64,000 nucleotides of DNA. Source: Parabacteroides distasonis (lineage in GTDB: Bacteria; Bacteroidota; Bacteroidia; Bacteroidales; Tannerellaceae). Shown piece by piece: positions 1 through 12,131 of the stretch. Every line of letters starts with the position of its first letter. Position 1 is the first letter of the stretch. The stretch lies in NCBI GenBank assembly GCA_021531775.1, contig JAFBIU010000005.1, positions 62,001 to 126,000 of the forward strand. The letters run 5' to 3'. The position numbers and the translations under genes are program-made. Under the pieces are notes generated by a model that ran no database searches, was not told the origin of the DNA, and saw nothing but the letters and a program-made list of their open reading frames with translations.

Positions 1-958
1 TGCTGGATTGGATATTGCCTAACCGGTACTCGGGAAAGACAAAATGGTCGCACGTATAGACATCTCCGTTGAATTCCATCACCCCTGCATGGCCACAGTA
101 ACGAGCCAGGGAACAGACTCCGGGCTGGGCACCCACCCAATTGGCTAGGGTGGAGTCGAACAGCTGGATGAAGTAGTTTCCTACATCCTCTTTGAGCCAT
201 TCGTCGAACAAGGCACATAAAAATGTTCCCCACTTGTCTGGATCCACTGAGAAAGGGGCTAACTGAATCTGTTCACCCTGTTCGACAGGAGAGGTGAGTC
301 GGGTGGCATTGGCATGTGCCCCTATTCGCTCCACAATGGGTGCAAATTGGATGTAGTGACATTCAATCTCTTTGAAGAAATGATAAAACTCCAAAGGATA
401 GTCCACATTATAATCGTTGACAACAGCCATTCCGTTCCATTCCACTCCATGTTTCTTCAACAGGTTAATGCCCTTCATGACCTTGTAAAAGGATGGCATA
501 CCCTGGCGATTCCGGCGATACTCGTCGTGGAAGGCTTGCGGACCATCAATGGAGACTCCTACCAGAAAATGGTTCTCTTTGAAGAACCGGCACCATTCGT
601 CGTTCAAGAGGGTCCCGTTGGTCTGGATGCAGTTGTCGATGCGACGTCCACGGGCATATTTCTGCTGTAGTTCCAAAGCTCGTTTATAGAAACTGATCGG
701 ACGCATCAACGTCTCTCCTCCATGCCAGGTGAACAGTACTTCTTGTGTCGTCTGGCATTGTAGGTACTCACGGATGAACCGTTCCAATAATTCGTCACTC
801 ATGACTGGATTGTGAACGGTCGGATATAATTTGCCCTTTTCCAAGTAATAGCAATAATCACATGCCAGATTGCAGATAGATCCAACAGGTTTCAGCATCA
901 CATAGACTGGATGGCCGAAAGGAGCGATGATGGGTTCGTTATGATTGTCTTGATACAT
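1..958 (-). CDS. Anaerobic sulfatase-maturating enzyme (radical SAM/SPASM), 3' end outside the window
   Basis: Oxidises the active-site Cys or Ser of sulfatases to formylglycine without oxygen, in the cytoplasm before sulfatase export. Reading leftward from the ATG at 956-958, the protein starts MYQDNHNEPIIAPFGHPVYV. It has the radical-SAM cluster motif CNLACDYCYY (CX3CX2C) near residues 29-38, then FTWHGGET and a VSIDGP motif. A SPASM-type region follows with further cysteines (GVCSLARYCGH, VYTCDHF) before the frame runs off base 1. About 319 of the usual ~400 residues are present. It diverges from the sulfate-assimilation operon, which fits a role in releasing sulfate from host glycans. The family call is firm; the exact substrate sulfatases are not visible here. 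Confidence 0.93.
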   Translation of the reverse strand, partial: MYQDNHNEPIIAPFGHPVYVMLKPVGSICNLACDYCYYLEKGKLYPTVHNPVMSDELLERFIREYLQCQTTQEVLFTWHGGETLMRPISFYKRALELQQKYARGRRIDNCIQTNGTLLNDEWCRFFKENHFLVGVSIDGPQAFHDEYRRNRQGMPSFYKVMKGINLLKKHGVEWNGMAVVNDYNVDYPLEFYHFFKEIECHYIQFAPIVERIGAHANATRLTSPVEQGEQIQLAPFSVDPDKWGTFLCALFDEWLKEDVGNYFIQLFDSTLANWVGAQPGVCSLARYCGHAGVMEFNGDVYTCDHFVFPEYRLGNIQSS

Positions 959-982
959 TAATTATCATTTATTAATTGGTTA

Positions 983-990
983 CAAAGGTA
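983..990 (-). promoter_or_regulatory. -7 element for the sulfatase-maturase gene
   Basis: On the minus strand this reads TACCTTTG, a full match to the Bacteroidetes -7 consensus TAnnTTTG, 25 bases upstream of the ATG. No clear TTTG is seen at -33. It lies back to back with the promoter of the cys operon. Confidence 0.55.
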
Positions 991-998
991 GAAAATCA

Positions 999-1030
999 TT
1001 TGGAAACATCTCATTTTTTACTTAGATTTG
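999..1030 (+). promoter_or_regulatory. Promoter of the cysQ-cysN sulfotransferase operon
   Basis: TTTG at 999-1002 and TAGATTTG at 1023-1030 are separated by 20 bases, the canonical Bacteroidetes sigma-ABfr spacing. Transcription would begin near 1037, inside the dyad at 1033-1061. Confidence 0.7.
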
Positions 1031-1032
1031 TG

Positions 1033-1061
1033 ACCGATTACACAAAAAGTGTATGATCGGT
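1033..1061. promoter_or_regulatory. Dyad at the expected transcription start of the cys operon
   Basis: ACCGATTACAC (1033-1043) and GTGTA-TG-ATCGGT (1049-1061) are complementary apart from a two-base insertion, around an A5 centre. It may be an operator or a hairpin at the mRNA 5' end. No regulator gene for it is in the window. Confidence 0.5.
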
Positions 1062-1089
1062 TATAAAAAAGGACAGAATAAAGACAAAA

Positions 1090-1914
1090 ATGAAACATAA
1101 TTCAACTATAAACTTCTCTGATTATCTATACATTGCGATACGGGCAGCCTTAGATGCGGGTAAATCGATTATGGATATCTATTCGCATCCCGATGCAGAT
1201 TGGGATATTCAGCACAAGGCCGATAATTCCCCATTGACGCGTGCCGATTTGGTGGCTCATCAGCTGATAACGAAGGCTTTGAATTTGACCTCGTTCCCGG
1301 TATTGAGCGAGGAGGGGCAATCCATCCCTTATGCGAAACGTTCCAAATGGGATACATTTTGGTTGGTGGATCCGTTGGATGGAACCAAAGAGTTTATCAA
1401 GCGAAATGGGGAGTTTACAGTAAATATTGCTTTGATCTCCAAGCGCGTTCCTGTGTTGGGTGTGGTCTATGTGCCGGTTCGGAAGGATCTTTATTTTGCA
1501 TCGGATACGGATGGTGCTTATAAGATAACGGATGTGGATAGTACCCACCAGCCTTCTATAGCCGAACTGAAGCAGAAAGCAGTCCGATTGCCCTCTTCGA
1601 TGGGACACCAGGGTATCGTGGTTGTAGCCTCTCGTTCACATCAGTCGCAAGAGACGACTGCCTATATTGATAATTTGCGGAAGCAGGGGCAGCCGGTTAC
1701 TCAGATCAGTAGTGGAAGCAGCTTGAAAATCTGTCTGGTGGCTGAGGGTACTGCTGATATTTATCCGCGTTTTGCTCCAACGATGGAATGGGATACAGCT
1801 GCGGGACATGCGATAGCACGGGCTGCTGGATGCAATGTATATTTCATTGATGAAAAAACACCCTTAGTGTATAATAAACCGGATTTACACAATCCTTGGT
1901 TTGTCGTGAAATAG
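1090..1914 (+). CDS. cysQ: 3'(2'),5'-bisphosphate nucleotidase CysQ
   Basis: Hydrolyses 3'-phosphoadenosine 5'-phosphate (PAP), the by-product of PAPS-using enzymes, to AMP, removing product inhibition. The 274-residue protein belongs to the inositol monophosphatase superfamily. It shows the metal-binding residues in LSEEG (about residues 72-76), DPLDGTKEF (94-102) and the C-terminal EWDTAAGH motif (about 234-241). It is the first gene of the sulfate-activation operon and is followed after 7 bases by the permease gene. PAP removal matters here because the operon ends in a PAPS-dependent sulfotransferase. Length and motifs are normal for the family. Confidence 0.96.
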   Translation: MKHNSTINFSDYLYIAIRAALDAGKSIMDIYSHPDADWDIQHKADNSPLTRADLVAHQLITKALNLTSFPVLSEEGQSIPYAKRSKWDTFWLVDPLDGTKEFIKRNGEFTVNIALISKRVPVLGVVYVPVRKDLYFASDTDGAYKITDVDSTHQPSIAELKQKAVRLPSSMGHQGIVVVASRSHQSQETTAYIDNLRKQGQPVTQISSGSSLKICLVAEGTADIYPRFAPTMEWDTAAGHAIARAAGCNVYFIDEKTPLVYNKPDLHNPWFVVK

Positions 1915-1921
1915 TGATCCA

Positions 1922-3475
1922 ATGAACTTTGAAATAGCTTTCGTATTATTCTCCTTAGTCGGGATGGTTGCAGCCCTGATATGGGATCGGATGCGACCCG
2001 GAATGGTATTGCTGACGGTTGTCGTGCTCTTTTTGTGTGCAGGCATCCTGTCCCCTCGCGAGATGTTGGAAGGCTTTAGCAACAAGGGAATGATCACGGT
2101 AGGAATGCTGTTCTTGGTGAGTGAAGGTGTACGACAGAGTGGTGCGTTGGGCCAGCTGATTCAGAAACTGTTGCCTACGAGCAATACCACGGTATTCAAA
2201 GCCCAGTTGCGTCTGTTGCCTCCGGTAGCATTCATTTCTGCTTTTCTGAACAATACGCCAGTCGTTGTGATTTTTGCGCCCATCATCAAGCGTTGGGCTG
2301 AATCCATGCATTTGCCTGCTACTAAATTCCTGATACCCCTTTCGTATGTAACCATTTTGGGTGGTATATGTACGTTGATCGGCACTTCGACCAATCTAGT
2401 TGTGCATGGAATGGTGCTGGAGGCTGGATATGAGGGTTTTTCGATGTTCGAATTGGGAAAAGTGGGTCTTGTAATCGCCATCGTCGGTATGATTTATCTT
2501 TTCCTGGCATCCAGTCGGTTACTGCCGGATATGCGGGAACAACAGAGTGATTTGCAGGAAGAGGAGGGAATGCCTTCTCAATTCCATCGGGTTGAGGCTG
2601 TCTTGGGAGCACGTTTCCCCGGAATCAATAAGCGGTTGGGCGATTTTAATTTTACGCGTCATTATGGAGCCATCGTGAAAGAGGTCAAGAGTGGAGGCCA
2701 GCGTTTTGTGCAGCATTTGGATGATGTCCGGCTGCAGGAGGGTGATACGTTGGTTTTGTGGGCCGATGATTCGTTCATTCCAACCTGGGGAGAGTCAAGT
2801 GTCTTCTTGATGCTGGCGAATGGAAAGGAGGAGACCGAACCATTCTCTCGAAAGAAACGAGGGTTGGCGTTAGGCTTACTGCTCTTTATGATTGTGGGAG
2901 CTACGGTGGGTGAATTGCCTTTCATGCGGGAGTTGTTGCCCAACATGCGTCTGGATATGTTTTTCTTTGTCTGTATTACGACGGTCATTATGGCTTGGTT
3001 GAAAATCTTCCCACCGAAAAAATATACGAAATACATATCGTGGGATATATTGATTACCATAGCCTGTGCTTTTGCGATCAGCAAGGCGATGGAGAATTCT
3101 GGCTTTGCCCCTTTGATTGCCCGTTCAATCATTTCGATGGCCGACCAGTTGGGTCCGTATGCATTGCTGGCTATTCTTTTTATGATCACCAATCTGTTTA
3201 CAGAGTTGATTACGAACAATGCAGCAGCTGCGTTGAGTTTTCCCATTGCCCTTTCCGTAGCTCGGCAGTTGGGTGTTGATCCGACTCCCTTTTTTGTCGT
3301 GATTTGTATGGCAGCATCGGCCAGTTTCAGTACGCCCATTGGCTATCAGACCAATTTGATTGTACAGGGTGTCGGTGGTTATAAGTTTACAGACTTCGTA
3401 CGGATTGGTTTACCGTTAAATGTGATTTCTTTCTTGATCTCAGTTTTTCTCATTCCGTTGATCTGGAAGTTTTAA
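1922..3475 (+). CDS. SLC13/DASS-type sulfate permease with RCK_C domain
   Basis: Inner-membrane transporter, most likely importing sulfate for the downstream activation enzymes. It has 517 residues with hydrophobic segments at both ends, an FLNNTPVVV motif and a mirrored ELITNNAAAA motif. These are the paired re-entrant SNT-type substrate and sodium sites of divalent anion:sodium symporters. A hydrophilic insert near residues 225-285 (GEDTLVLWAD-like text: LQEGDTLVLWAD) is a TrkA_C/RCK_C regulatory domain, as in sulfate permeases of this branch. Sulfate rather than dicarboxylate is inferred from its position between cysQ and cysC. Confidence 0.9.
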   Translation: MNFEIAFVLFSLVGMVAALIWDRMRPGMVLLTVVVLFLCAGILSPREMLEGFSNKGMITVGMLFLVSEGVRQSGALGQLIQKLLPTSNTTVFKAQLRLLPPVAFISAFLNNTPVVVIFAPIIKRWAESMHLPATKFLIPLSYVTILGGICTLIGTSTNLVVHGMVLEAGYEGFSMFELGKVGLVIAIVGMIYLFLASSRLLPDMREQQSDLQEEEGMPSQFHRVEAVLGARFPGINKRLGDFNFTRHYGAIVKEVKSGGQRFVQHLDDVRLQEGDTLVLWADDSFIPTWGESSVFLMLANGKEETEPFSRKKRGLALGLLLFMIVGATVGELPFMRELLPNMRLDMFFFVCITTVIMAWLKIFPPKKYTKYISWDILITIACAFAISKAMENSGFAPLIARSIISMADQLGPYALLAILFMITNLFTELITNNAAAALSFPIALSVARQLGVDPTPFFVVICMAASASFSTPIGYQTNLIVQGVGGYKFTDFVRIGLPLNVISFLISVFLIPLIWKF

Positions 3476-3485
3476 TGATAATTCT

Positions 3486-4121
3486 ATGGAAACAGAAACA
3501 AAACATACCCATCTTGAACAGCGACACATCTATCCGGTGTTTGATCGGATGATGACGCGTGATGACAAAGAACAGCTCTTGCAACAGCGGGGCGTCATGA
3601 TTTGGTTTACCGGACTGAGTGGTTCTGGTAAAAGTACGCTTGCGATTGCTTTGGAGCGCGAGTTACATCAGCGTGGAATCCTTTGTCGTATTTTGGATGG
3701 TGATAATGTGCGCAGTGGAATTAATAATAACCTGGGGTTTTCGGCAGTAGATCGGGTAGAAAATATCCGCCGCATTGCTGAAGTGGGCAAATTGTTTGTC
3801 GATACAGGCATTGTCACCATTGCTGCTTTCATCAGTCCGAACAATGCGTTGCGTGAAATGGCTGCAAGCATTATCGGAGTAACCCATTTTTTGGAAGTGT
3901 ATGTCAGTACACCTTTGGCAGAATGTGAACGACGCGATGTGAAGGGGCTTTATGCCAAGGCTCGTCGCGGAGAGATTCGTGAGTTTACGGGTATCTCTGC
4001 TCCATTTGAAGTTCCGGAGCATCCTGCCTTGGAATTAGATACTTCGCACTTGACGCTGGCTGAGTCGGTCGAGCAACTCGTAGCGTTGGTGCTTCCACAT
4101 GTTCAATATACAAATCAATAG
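3486..4121 (+). CDS. cysC: Adenylylsulfate (APS) kinase CysC
   Basis: Phosphorylates APS at the 3' position to give PAPS, the activated sulfate used by sulfotransferases and reductases. The P-loop GLSGSGKS is at residues 43-50, followed by [16 protein letters not shown] and the [16 protein letters not shown] segment typical of APS kinases. It is a stand-alone 211-residue enzyme with a short N-terminal extension of about 25 residues; CysN downstream has no fused kinase domain, consistent with this gene supplying the activity. It ends two bases before cysD. Confidence 0.96.
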   Translation: METETKHTHLEQRHIYPVFDRMMTRDDKEQLLQQRGVMIWFTGLSGSGKSTLAIALERELHQRGILCRILDGDNVRSGINNNLGFSAVDRVENIRRIAEVGKLFVDTGIVTIAAFISPNNALREMAASIIGVTHFLEVYVSTPLAECERRDVKGLYAKARRGEIREFTGISAPFEVPEHPALELDTSHLTLAESVEQLVALVLPHVQYTNQ

Positions 4122-4123
4122 CT

Positions 4124-5032
4124 ATGTCAGCATATCAATTAAGTCATTTGAAGGAATTGGAGGCGGAGTCTATCCATATTATCCGGGAGGTAGCTGCCGA
4201 ATTTGAAAATCCGGTGATGCTCTATTCCATCGGAAAAGACTCATCTGTCATGGTCCGTTTGGCTGAGAAGGCATTTTACCCGGGCAAGGTTCCTTTTCCC
4301 TTGATGCATATCGATTCGAAATGGAAATTCAAAGAGATGATTGAGTTCAGAGATGCTTATGCCCGCAAGTATGGATGGAATCTGATCGTAGAGTCCAATG
4401 AAGAGGCCTTTCGTGCCGGTGTCGGACCTTTTACCCATGGTAGCAAGGTGCATACGGATCTCATGAAGACGCAGGCTTTGCTGCAGGCTTTGGACAAATA
4501 TAAATTTGATGCAGCTTTTGGGGGTGCCCGTCGCGATGAGGAGAAGAGCCGTGCCAAGGAACGTATTTTCTCGTTCCGGGATCGCTTCCACCAATGGGAC
4601 CCCAAGAATCAGCGACCTGAGTTGTGGGACATCTACAATGCCCGTATCCACAAAGGAGAGAGTATTCGTGTGTTCCCGTTGTCCAATTGGACAGAATTGG
4701 ATGTTTGGCAGTACATTCGGTTGGAGAAGATTCCCATCGTTCCGCTCTATTTTGCCAAAGAACGTCCCATTGTGGAGATCGATGGTAACCTGATCATGGC
4801 AGACGATGATCGCTTGCCGGAACAATACCGTAGTCAGATCCAAATGCGCAAAGTACGTTTTCGTACCTTGGGATGTTGGCCGTTGACTGGGGCTGTGGAG
4901 AGTGATGCCGATACCATCGAGAAGATTGTAGAGGAGATGATGGTGACAACCAAGAGTGAACGGACAACACGCGTGATCGATTTTGATCAGGATGCCAGCA
5001 TGGAGCAGAAAAAGCGTGAAGGTTATTTCTAA
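4124..5032 (+). CDS. cysD: Sulfate adenylyltransferase subunit 2 CysD
   Basis: ATP-binding catalytic subunit of ATP sulfurylase; makes APS from sulfate and ATP with CysN. The PP-loop motif YSIGKDSSV is at about residues 34-42. Typical CysD text follows: [27 protein letters not shown], and a C-terminus ending in KKREGYF, the family's usual end. The 302-residue length is standard. It forms a tight operon with cysC upstream and cysN 12 bases downstream. Confidence 0.97.
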   Translation: MSAYQLSHLKELEAESIHIIREVAAEFENPVMLYSIGKDSSVMVRLAEKAFYPGKVPFPLMHIDSKWKFKEMIEFRDAYARKYGWNLIVESNEEAFRAGVGPFTHGSKVHTDLMKTQALLQALDKYKFDAAFGGARRDEEKSRAKERIFSFRDRFHQWDPKNQRPELWDIYNARIHKGESIRVFPLSNWTELDVWQYIRLEKIPIVPLYFAKERPIVEIDGNLIMADDDRLPEQYRSQIQMRKVRFRTLGCWPLTGAVESDADTIEKIVEEMMVTTKSERTTRVIDFDQDASMEQKKREGYF

Positions 5033-5044
5033 AGAATCAACGAC

Positions 5045-6508
5045 ATGGAAAAAGGTGAAAAGAATCAGATAGGATTGCAATTGGGAGGCTTGTCTATTCA
5101 GGAGTTTTTGGATCGGGATGAGCAAAAAGACCTATTGCGTTTTTTGACAGCTGGCTCGGTGGATGATGGCAAATCTACGTTGATCGGGCGTTTGCTGTTT
5201 GACAGTAAAAAGATCTATGAAGATCAGTTGGATGCCTTGGAGCGGGACAGCAAACGAATGGGTAATGCAGGAGAGCACATTGATTATGCTTTGTTGCTGG
5301 ATGGTCTGAAGGCTGAACGGGAACAGGGTATTACCATTGACGTGGCCTATCGCTATTTCAGTACCAATAATCGTAAGTTTATCATAGCAGATACTCCGGG
5401 ACATGAGCAATACACACGTAACATGATTACAGGTGGTTCGACTGCCAACTTGGCCATTATTCTAGTGGATGCACGTACGGGTGTCATCACTCAGACACGC
5501 CGCCACAGTTATTTAGTTTCTCTGTTGGGCATCAAGCATCTGGTGCTGGCGGTCAACAAAATGGATTTGGTGGATTTTGATCAGCATGTATTCGATCAGA
5601 TTGTGGCCGACTATCAGCAGTTTGTGGCATCATTGGGTATTTCCGACGTTACCTGTATTCCATTGTCGGCCCTTGATGGGGACAATGTGGTGGAGAAGAG
5701 TAATCGGACACCTTGGTATGATGGCCCTTGTCTGTTGGAGTATTTGGAAACGGTACCCATTGATTTGGATCGAGATTACACACATTTCCGTTATCCGGTA
5801 CAGTATGTGTTGCGCCCCAATTTGGATTTCCGTGGATTCTGTGGCCGTGTGGCGGGTGGCGTTGTGCGCAAAGGGGATCCCGTATTGGCTTTGCCGTCAG
5901 GAAAGTTGTCGCATGTCAAAAGTATTGTGACCTATGATGGGGAATTGGAAGAGGCTTATCCACCCTTGTGCGTCACGTTGACGTTGGAAGATGAAATTGA
6001 CCTTTCGCGGGGTGAAATGTTGGTGCATCCGGATGATTGTCCCATTGCGGATCGGAATTTCGAGGCCATACTGGTTTGGATGGATGAGGAACCGATGGAC
6101 CGCGAAAAACAGTTCTATATCAAGCATACGACCAATACGACGCGAGCACGTGTGGATCACATCTGTTACCGGGTGGATGTGAATACGATGAAGCAGTCTG
6201 ACGCAGACCGCTTGGAATTGAACGAGATCGGTCGAGTTGTTTTTACGACGGGTAAAGAACTGTTCTTTGATCCCTATTTGCAGAACCGACAGACCGGTGC
6301 CTTTATCTTGATCGATCCTATTACGAATAATACATCTGCAGTCGGTATGATCATTGATCGCGTGTCTGTCAAAGACATGGTGGGAGAGGATGCTTTGGCA
6401 ACCCTTAGTCTTTCATCTCTGGGGATTGGACTGGAGCATTACGATGCTGTTCGTCTCGTCTGTGAAGCATTGCAAAAACAGGGTTTAACCATTAAATTGT
6501 CCGAATGA
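5045..6508 (+). CDS. cysN: Sulfate adenylyltransferase subunit 1 CysN
   Basis: GTPase subunit that drives the CysD reaction. It is an EF-Tu-like G protein with P-loop GSVDDGKST (37-45), DTPGHEQY (G3, near 117) and NKMD (G4), followed by two beta-barrel domains. At 487 residues it lacks the C-terminal APS-kinase fusion found in NodQ-type proteins. It ends three bases before the sulfotransferase start, so activated sulfate and its user are transcribed together. Confidence 0.97.
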   Translation: MEKGEKNQIGLQLGGLSIQEFLDRDEQKDLLRFLTAGSVDDGKSTLIGRLLFDSKKIYEDQLDALERDSKRMGNAGEHIDYALLLDGLKAEREQGITIDVAYRYFSTNNRKFIIADTPGHEQYTRNMITGGSTANLAIILVDARTGVITQTRRHSYLVSLLGIKHLVLAVNKMDLVDFDQHVFDQIVADYQQFVASLGISDVTCIPLSALDGDNVVEKSNRTPWYDGPCLLEYLETVPIDLDRDYTHFRYPVQYVLRPNLDFRGFCGRVAGGVVRKGDPVLALPSGKLSHVKSIVTYDGELEEAYPPLCVTLTLEDEIDLSRGEMLVHPDDCPIADRNFEAILVWMDEEPMDREKQFYIKHTTNTTRARVDHICYRVDVNTMKQSDADRLELNEIGRVVFTTGKELFFDPYLQNRQTGAFILIDPITNNTSAVGMIIDRVSVKDMVGEDALATLSLSSLGIGLEHYDAVRLVCEALQKQGLTIKLSE

Positions 6509-6511
6509 CGT

Positions 6512-7621
6512 ATGGGATTATTAGAATTTGATAAACTTCCTATCAACACCCTGATAGGAGCAGATTGGAAAACATTCAATCAGGTAACAGCTAATCAGTT
6601 GATTGGTGATGAGTATAAATCAAAATATCGATTGACCAAGGGGGTATGTCGCTTGTTGAGCCTATTGAAACCTATTGAAGATCATTATTATAACAAGATA
6701 GCAAATCGCCCTTTGGAAGAGGATCCGCTGTTCATTTTAGGGCATTGGCGTAGTGGTACAACGTTTGTTCACAATGTGTTCGCTTGCGATAAACATTTTG
6801 GGTACACGACCACTTATCAGACCGTTTTCCCACATCTGATGTTGTGGGGACAACCCTTCTTCAAACAGAATATGGCTTTCACCATGCCTGATCATCGTCC
6901 GGCTGATAACATGGAGCTGAAACCGGATCTGCCGCAGGAGGAGGAGTTTGCCCTTTCCAATATGATGCCCTATACCTATTATAATTTTTGGTTCTTTCCA
7001 CAGCGGATGTTGGAGTATTGTGATCGTTTCTTGACCATGGAGAAAAGTACTGAGGAGGAGCGTCGAGTGTTTAAGGAAACCTTCCTTCGCTTAGTGAAGG
7101 TCTCTTTGTGGAATACAGGTGGTACGCAATATCTGAGTAAGAATCCTCCTCATACAGGTCGTGTCAAACTGCTATTGGAGATGTTCCCCAATGCGAAGTT
7201 CATCTATCTGAAACGGAATCCTTATACCGTATTTGAAAGTACGGTGAATTTCTTTACGAAGACCATCCGTCCCTTGAAGTTGCAGCCTTTTACAGATGAG
7301 GAGTTGATTACCAGTTTTGTCGAGGTCTATAAGCGGATGTATGCGGCTTACGAAGAGCAAAAGCAGCTGATTCCAGCTGGTCACCTCATTGAAGTCAAGT
7401 TTGAAGACTTTGAGAAACATGCTTTCGATTTGACTCAGGAGATTTACCAACAGTTGAGTCTGCCTGGATTCGATGAAGCAAAAGCTGCTATTCAGGCTTA
7501 TTTGGACAAGAAGAAGGGTTACAAAAAGAATCAATATAAGTATGAGCCTACGACTGTGAAGATGGTTGAGGAGAATTGGCGTATGGCATTGGAGGCCTGG
7601 GGGTATGATTTGCAGGAATAG
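6512..7621 (+). CDS. PAPS-dependent sulfotransferase
   Basis: Transfers the sulfonate group of PAPS to an acceptor. The 369-residue protein has the 5'-phosphosulfate loop LGHWRSGTTF (75-84) and the 3'-phosphate-binding region in KNPPHTGRVKLLLEMFPNAK followed by YLKRNPYTVFEST. It has no signal peptide or membrane segment, so it should be cytosolic. Family members in gut Bacteroides that sit directly after cysD/cysN have been shown to make cholesterol and steroid sulfates; gene order and protein type match that locus. The acceptor is therefore inferred as a sterol or similar alcohol, not shown by the sequence. The C-terminus overlaps the start of the next gene. Confidence 0.92.
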   Translation: MGLLEFDKLPINTLIGADWKTFNQVTANQLIGDEYKSKYRLTKGVCRLLSLLKPIEDHYYNKIANRPLEEDPLFILGHWRSGTTFVHNVFACDKHFGYTTTYQTVFPHLMLWGQPFFKQNMAFTMPDHRPADNMELKPDLPQEEEFALSNMMPYTYYNFWFFPQRMLEYCDRFLTMEKSTEEERRVFKETFLRLVKVSLWNTGGTQYLSKNPPHTGRVKLLLEMFPNAKFIYLKRNPYTVFESTVNFFTKTIRPLKLQPFTDEELITSFVEVYKRMYAAYEEQKQLIPAGHLIEVKFEDFEKHAFDLTQEIYQQLSLPGFDEAKAAIQAYLDKKKGYKKNQYKYEPTTVKMVEENWRMALEAWGYDLQE

Positions 7622-8564
7622 AATAGCCTTATTGGGCTTGTTTGTGTCGCTTTGTTGTACGGTATTTGGTCAGGAACGCGTGGTTCCTTTTAAGTATGGC
7701 GACATGGATCAATGGATTGTCCGTGAAATTTATGAATCCAAAATGATCGGCGGACAAACCAAACATCTGTATGAGATCGGTCCTCATGATACGATTCGGG
7801 GTAATGTGGCTTTTCATAATCAAGGAGGATCACCTTGGGGAACTTCTAACGTTTATGCCAAAGTGGCTGGTATTGTCAAGACGAATACTTCGGTTTTCCC
7901 CGAGCGGAGAGACAAGGGTTGGTGTGCTCGCATGGAGACTCGTTTTGAGCGGGTCAAGGTGTTGGGTATGGTCAACATAGAAGTCATAGCGGCTGGTTCG
8001 ATCTTTTTAGGTGAAATGCATGAGCCTATTCAGGGCACCAAGGATCCGCAAAAGATGCTGAAGAGTGGTGTTCCTTTTACGGAACGCCCGCAAGCGATTC
8101 GGTTTGATTATAAGACGAAAGTTTTTCCGGACAAGAATCGTACGAAAAGCACGGGATTTAGTCGTCAGAGTGAAGTGGCGGGTGCAGATACTTGCGTAGC
8201 TATTCTTTTGTTGCAGAAGCGATGGGAGGATAAGAATGGCAATATCTATTCAAAACGGGTAGGCACAATGGTCCATCGATTTGCCACCAATACCCCCAAT
8301 TGGGTCAACGATGCTACGTTCCCGATTTTGTATGGGGATATCACGCATCATTCAGCATACCGGGATTACATGCGTCTTCAAGAGGAAAATCGCTGTACAG
8401 TGAATAGCCGAGGTGAATCCGTTTTGATTCAGGAAGTGGGTTGGGCTGACGAGAATGAGCAGCCGACACACATGGTATTGCAGTTCTCATCCAGTCATGG
8501 TGGTGCCTATATCGGAACTGTCGGAACCACCTTGTGGGTGGACAATGTGAAGTTGGTTTATTAA
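7605..8564 (+). CDS. Secreted PCMD-domain protein
   Basis: The ATG at 7605 is chosen because it gives a clean signal peptide, MICRNRIALLGLFVSLCCTV then FGQ, and overlaps the sulfotransferase by 17 bases; a longer reading from 7566 adds an arginine/tryptophan-rich stretch with no signal-peptide character. The mature ~300 residues match the Bacteroidetes PCMD family (putative carbohydrate metabolism domain): IRFDYKTKVF in the middle and the typical end FSSSHGGAYIGTVGTTLWVD then NVKLVY, a jelly-roll-like lectin fold. Its exact function is unknown. Being co-transcribed with the sulfotransferase suggests a surface role linked to the sulfated product, but this is inference. Confidence 0.78.
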   Translation: MICRNRIALLGLFVSLCCTVFGQERVVPFKYGDMDQWIVREIYESKMIGGQTKHLYEIGPHDTIRGNVAFHNQGGSPWGTSNVYAKVAGIVKTNTSVFPERRDKGWCARMETRFERVKVLGMVNIEVIAAGSIFLGEMHEPIQGTKDPQKMLKSGVPFTERPQAIRFDYKTKVFPDKNRTKSTGFSRQSEVAGADTCVAILLLQKRWEDKNGNIYSKRVGTMVHRFATNTPNWVNDATFPILYGDITHHSAYRDYMRLQEENRCTVNSRGESVLIQEVGWADENEQPTHMVLQFSSSHGGAYIGTVGTTLWVDNVKLVY

Positions 8565-11116
<2,552 letters not shown>

Positions 11117-11127
11117 CAGAAAATACT

Positions 11128-11135
11128 TATTTTTG
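11128..11135 (+). promoter_or_regulatory. -7 element for dapA
   Basis: TATTTTTG matches TAnnTTTG and lies 33 bases upstream of the dapA ATG. No TTTG is seen at the right distance for -33, so it may be weak or need an activator. Confidence 0.4.
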
Positions 11136-11168
11136 CAGCGCGTAATAATAAAAAGGAATTATTTCCCT

Positions 11169-12062
11169 ATGGCTGATATAAATTTAAAAGGACTGGGTGT
11201 GGCTTTGATCACGCCTTTTAAGGAAGATGAAAGTGTAGATTACACGGCTCTGGGCAAGTTAGTTGACTATTTGTTGCAGAATCAGGTAGATTATCTCGTC
11301 GTATTAGGAACGACAGCTGAAACTCCTACACTGACGGAAGAGGAAAAGAAACAGATTATTGATTTGGTCGTTTCACGTGTCCGTGGACGTATTCCTATCG
11401 TGTTGGGATTAGGAGGCAATTGCACGCGTAACATCGTTGAGAAACTGAAGCATGATAATTTCGAAGGTATTGATGCCATCCTTTCGGTGGTTCCTTATTA
11501 CAATAAACCTTCTCAAGAGGGCATTTACCAGCACTATAAAGCAATAGCAGAAGCAACACCATTACCTATTGTGCTTTACAATGTGCCGGGTCGTACGGGG
11601 GTCAATATGACTGCCGAAACTACACTTCGTTTGGCGCGTGAGTTCAAGAATATCGTAGCGGTCAAGGAGGCATCTGGTAATATTACACAGATGGATGATA
11701 TCATTAAGAATAAACCGGATCGCTTCTGTGTGATTTCGGGTGATGATGGCATTGCCTTCCCGTTGATTACCTTGGGTGCTGTCGGTGTGATTTCGGTCAT
11801 CGGTAATGCTTTCCCTCGTGAATTTGGAAAAATGGTCCGTTTGGCTTTGGCCGGTGATTATGATAGTTCTCGTACGATCCATCATCGCTTTACAGAATTG
11901 TTCAGTCTGTTGTTTGTAGATGGTAATCCGGCTGGTGTGAAGAGTATGTTGAGTATGATGGGCTTTATTCAGAATAAACTTCGTTTGCCTTTGGTGCCAA
12001 CGCGTATTGTTACCTACGAGAAGATTCGCAACGTATTGCAGCAGTTACGGATTAAGTGTTGA
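11169..12062 (+). CDS. dapA: 4-hydroxy-tetrahydrodipicolinate synthase DapA
   Basis: Condenses aspartate semialdehyde with pyruvate in lysine and diaminopimelate synthesis. The ATG at 11169 (MADINLKGLGVALITPF) gives the standard 297-residue enzyme; an upstream in-frame extension is just read-through of the DUF6913 gene's 3' end. The Schiff-base lysine is K166 in VAVKEASGN and the catalytic tyrosine Y137 in VLYNVPGRTG. It is followed by a good terminator at 12094-12129. Confidence 0.97.
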   Translation: MADINLKGLGVALITPFKEDESVDYTALGKLVDYLLQNQVDYLVVLGTTAETPTLTEEEKKQIIDLVVSRVRGRIPIVLGLGGNCTRNIVEKLKHDNFEGIDAILSVVPYYNKPSQEGIYQHYKAIAEATPLPIVLYNVPGRTGVNMTAETTLRLAREFKNIVAVKEASGNITQMDDIIKNKPDRFCVISGDDGIAFPLITLGAVGVISVIGNAFPREFGKMVRLALAGDYDSSRTIHHRFTELFSLLFVDGNPAGVKSMLSMMGFIQNKLRLPLVPTRIVTYEKIRNVLQQLRIKC

Positions 12063-12093
12063 GAAAACGGAAACAGAAATGCAGATAAAAGAA

Positions 12094-12129
12094 AGCTATT
12101 CACTCATGGAGGGTGGATGGCTTTTTTTT
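12094..12129 (+). terminator. Rho-independent terminator after dapA
   Basis: A 12-bp stem (12094-12105 with 12111-12122, three G-U pairs) with a 5-base loop is followed by eight T residues. Confidence 0.8.
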
Positions 12130-12131
12130 GT

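Noticed and set aside
314-670. Plus-strand open frame near the left edge
   Set aside because: It lies opposite the sulfatase-maturase gene, whose CX3CX2C and SPASM motifs are clear on the minus strand.
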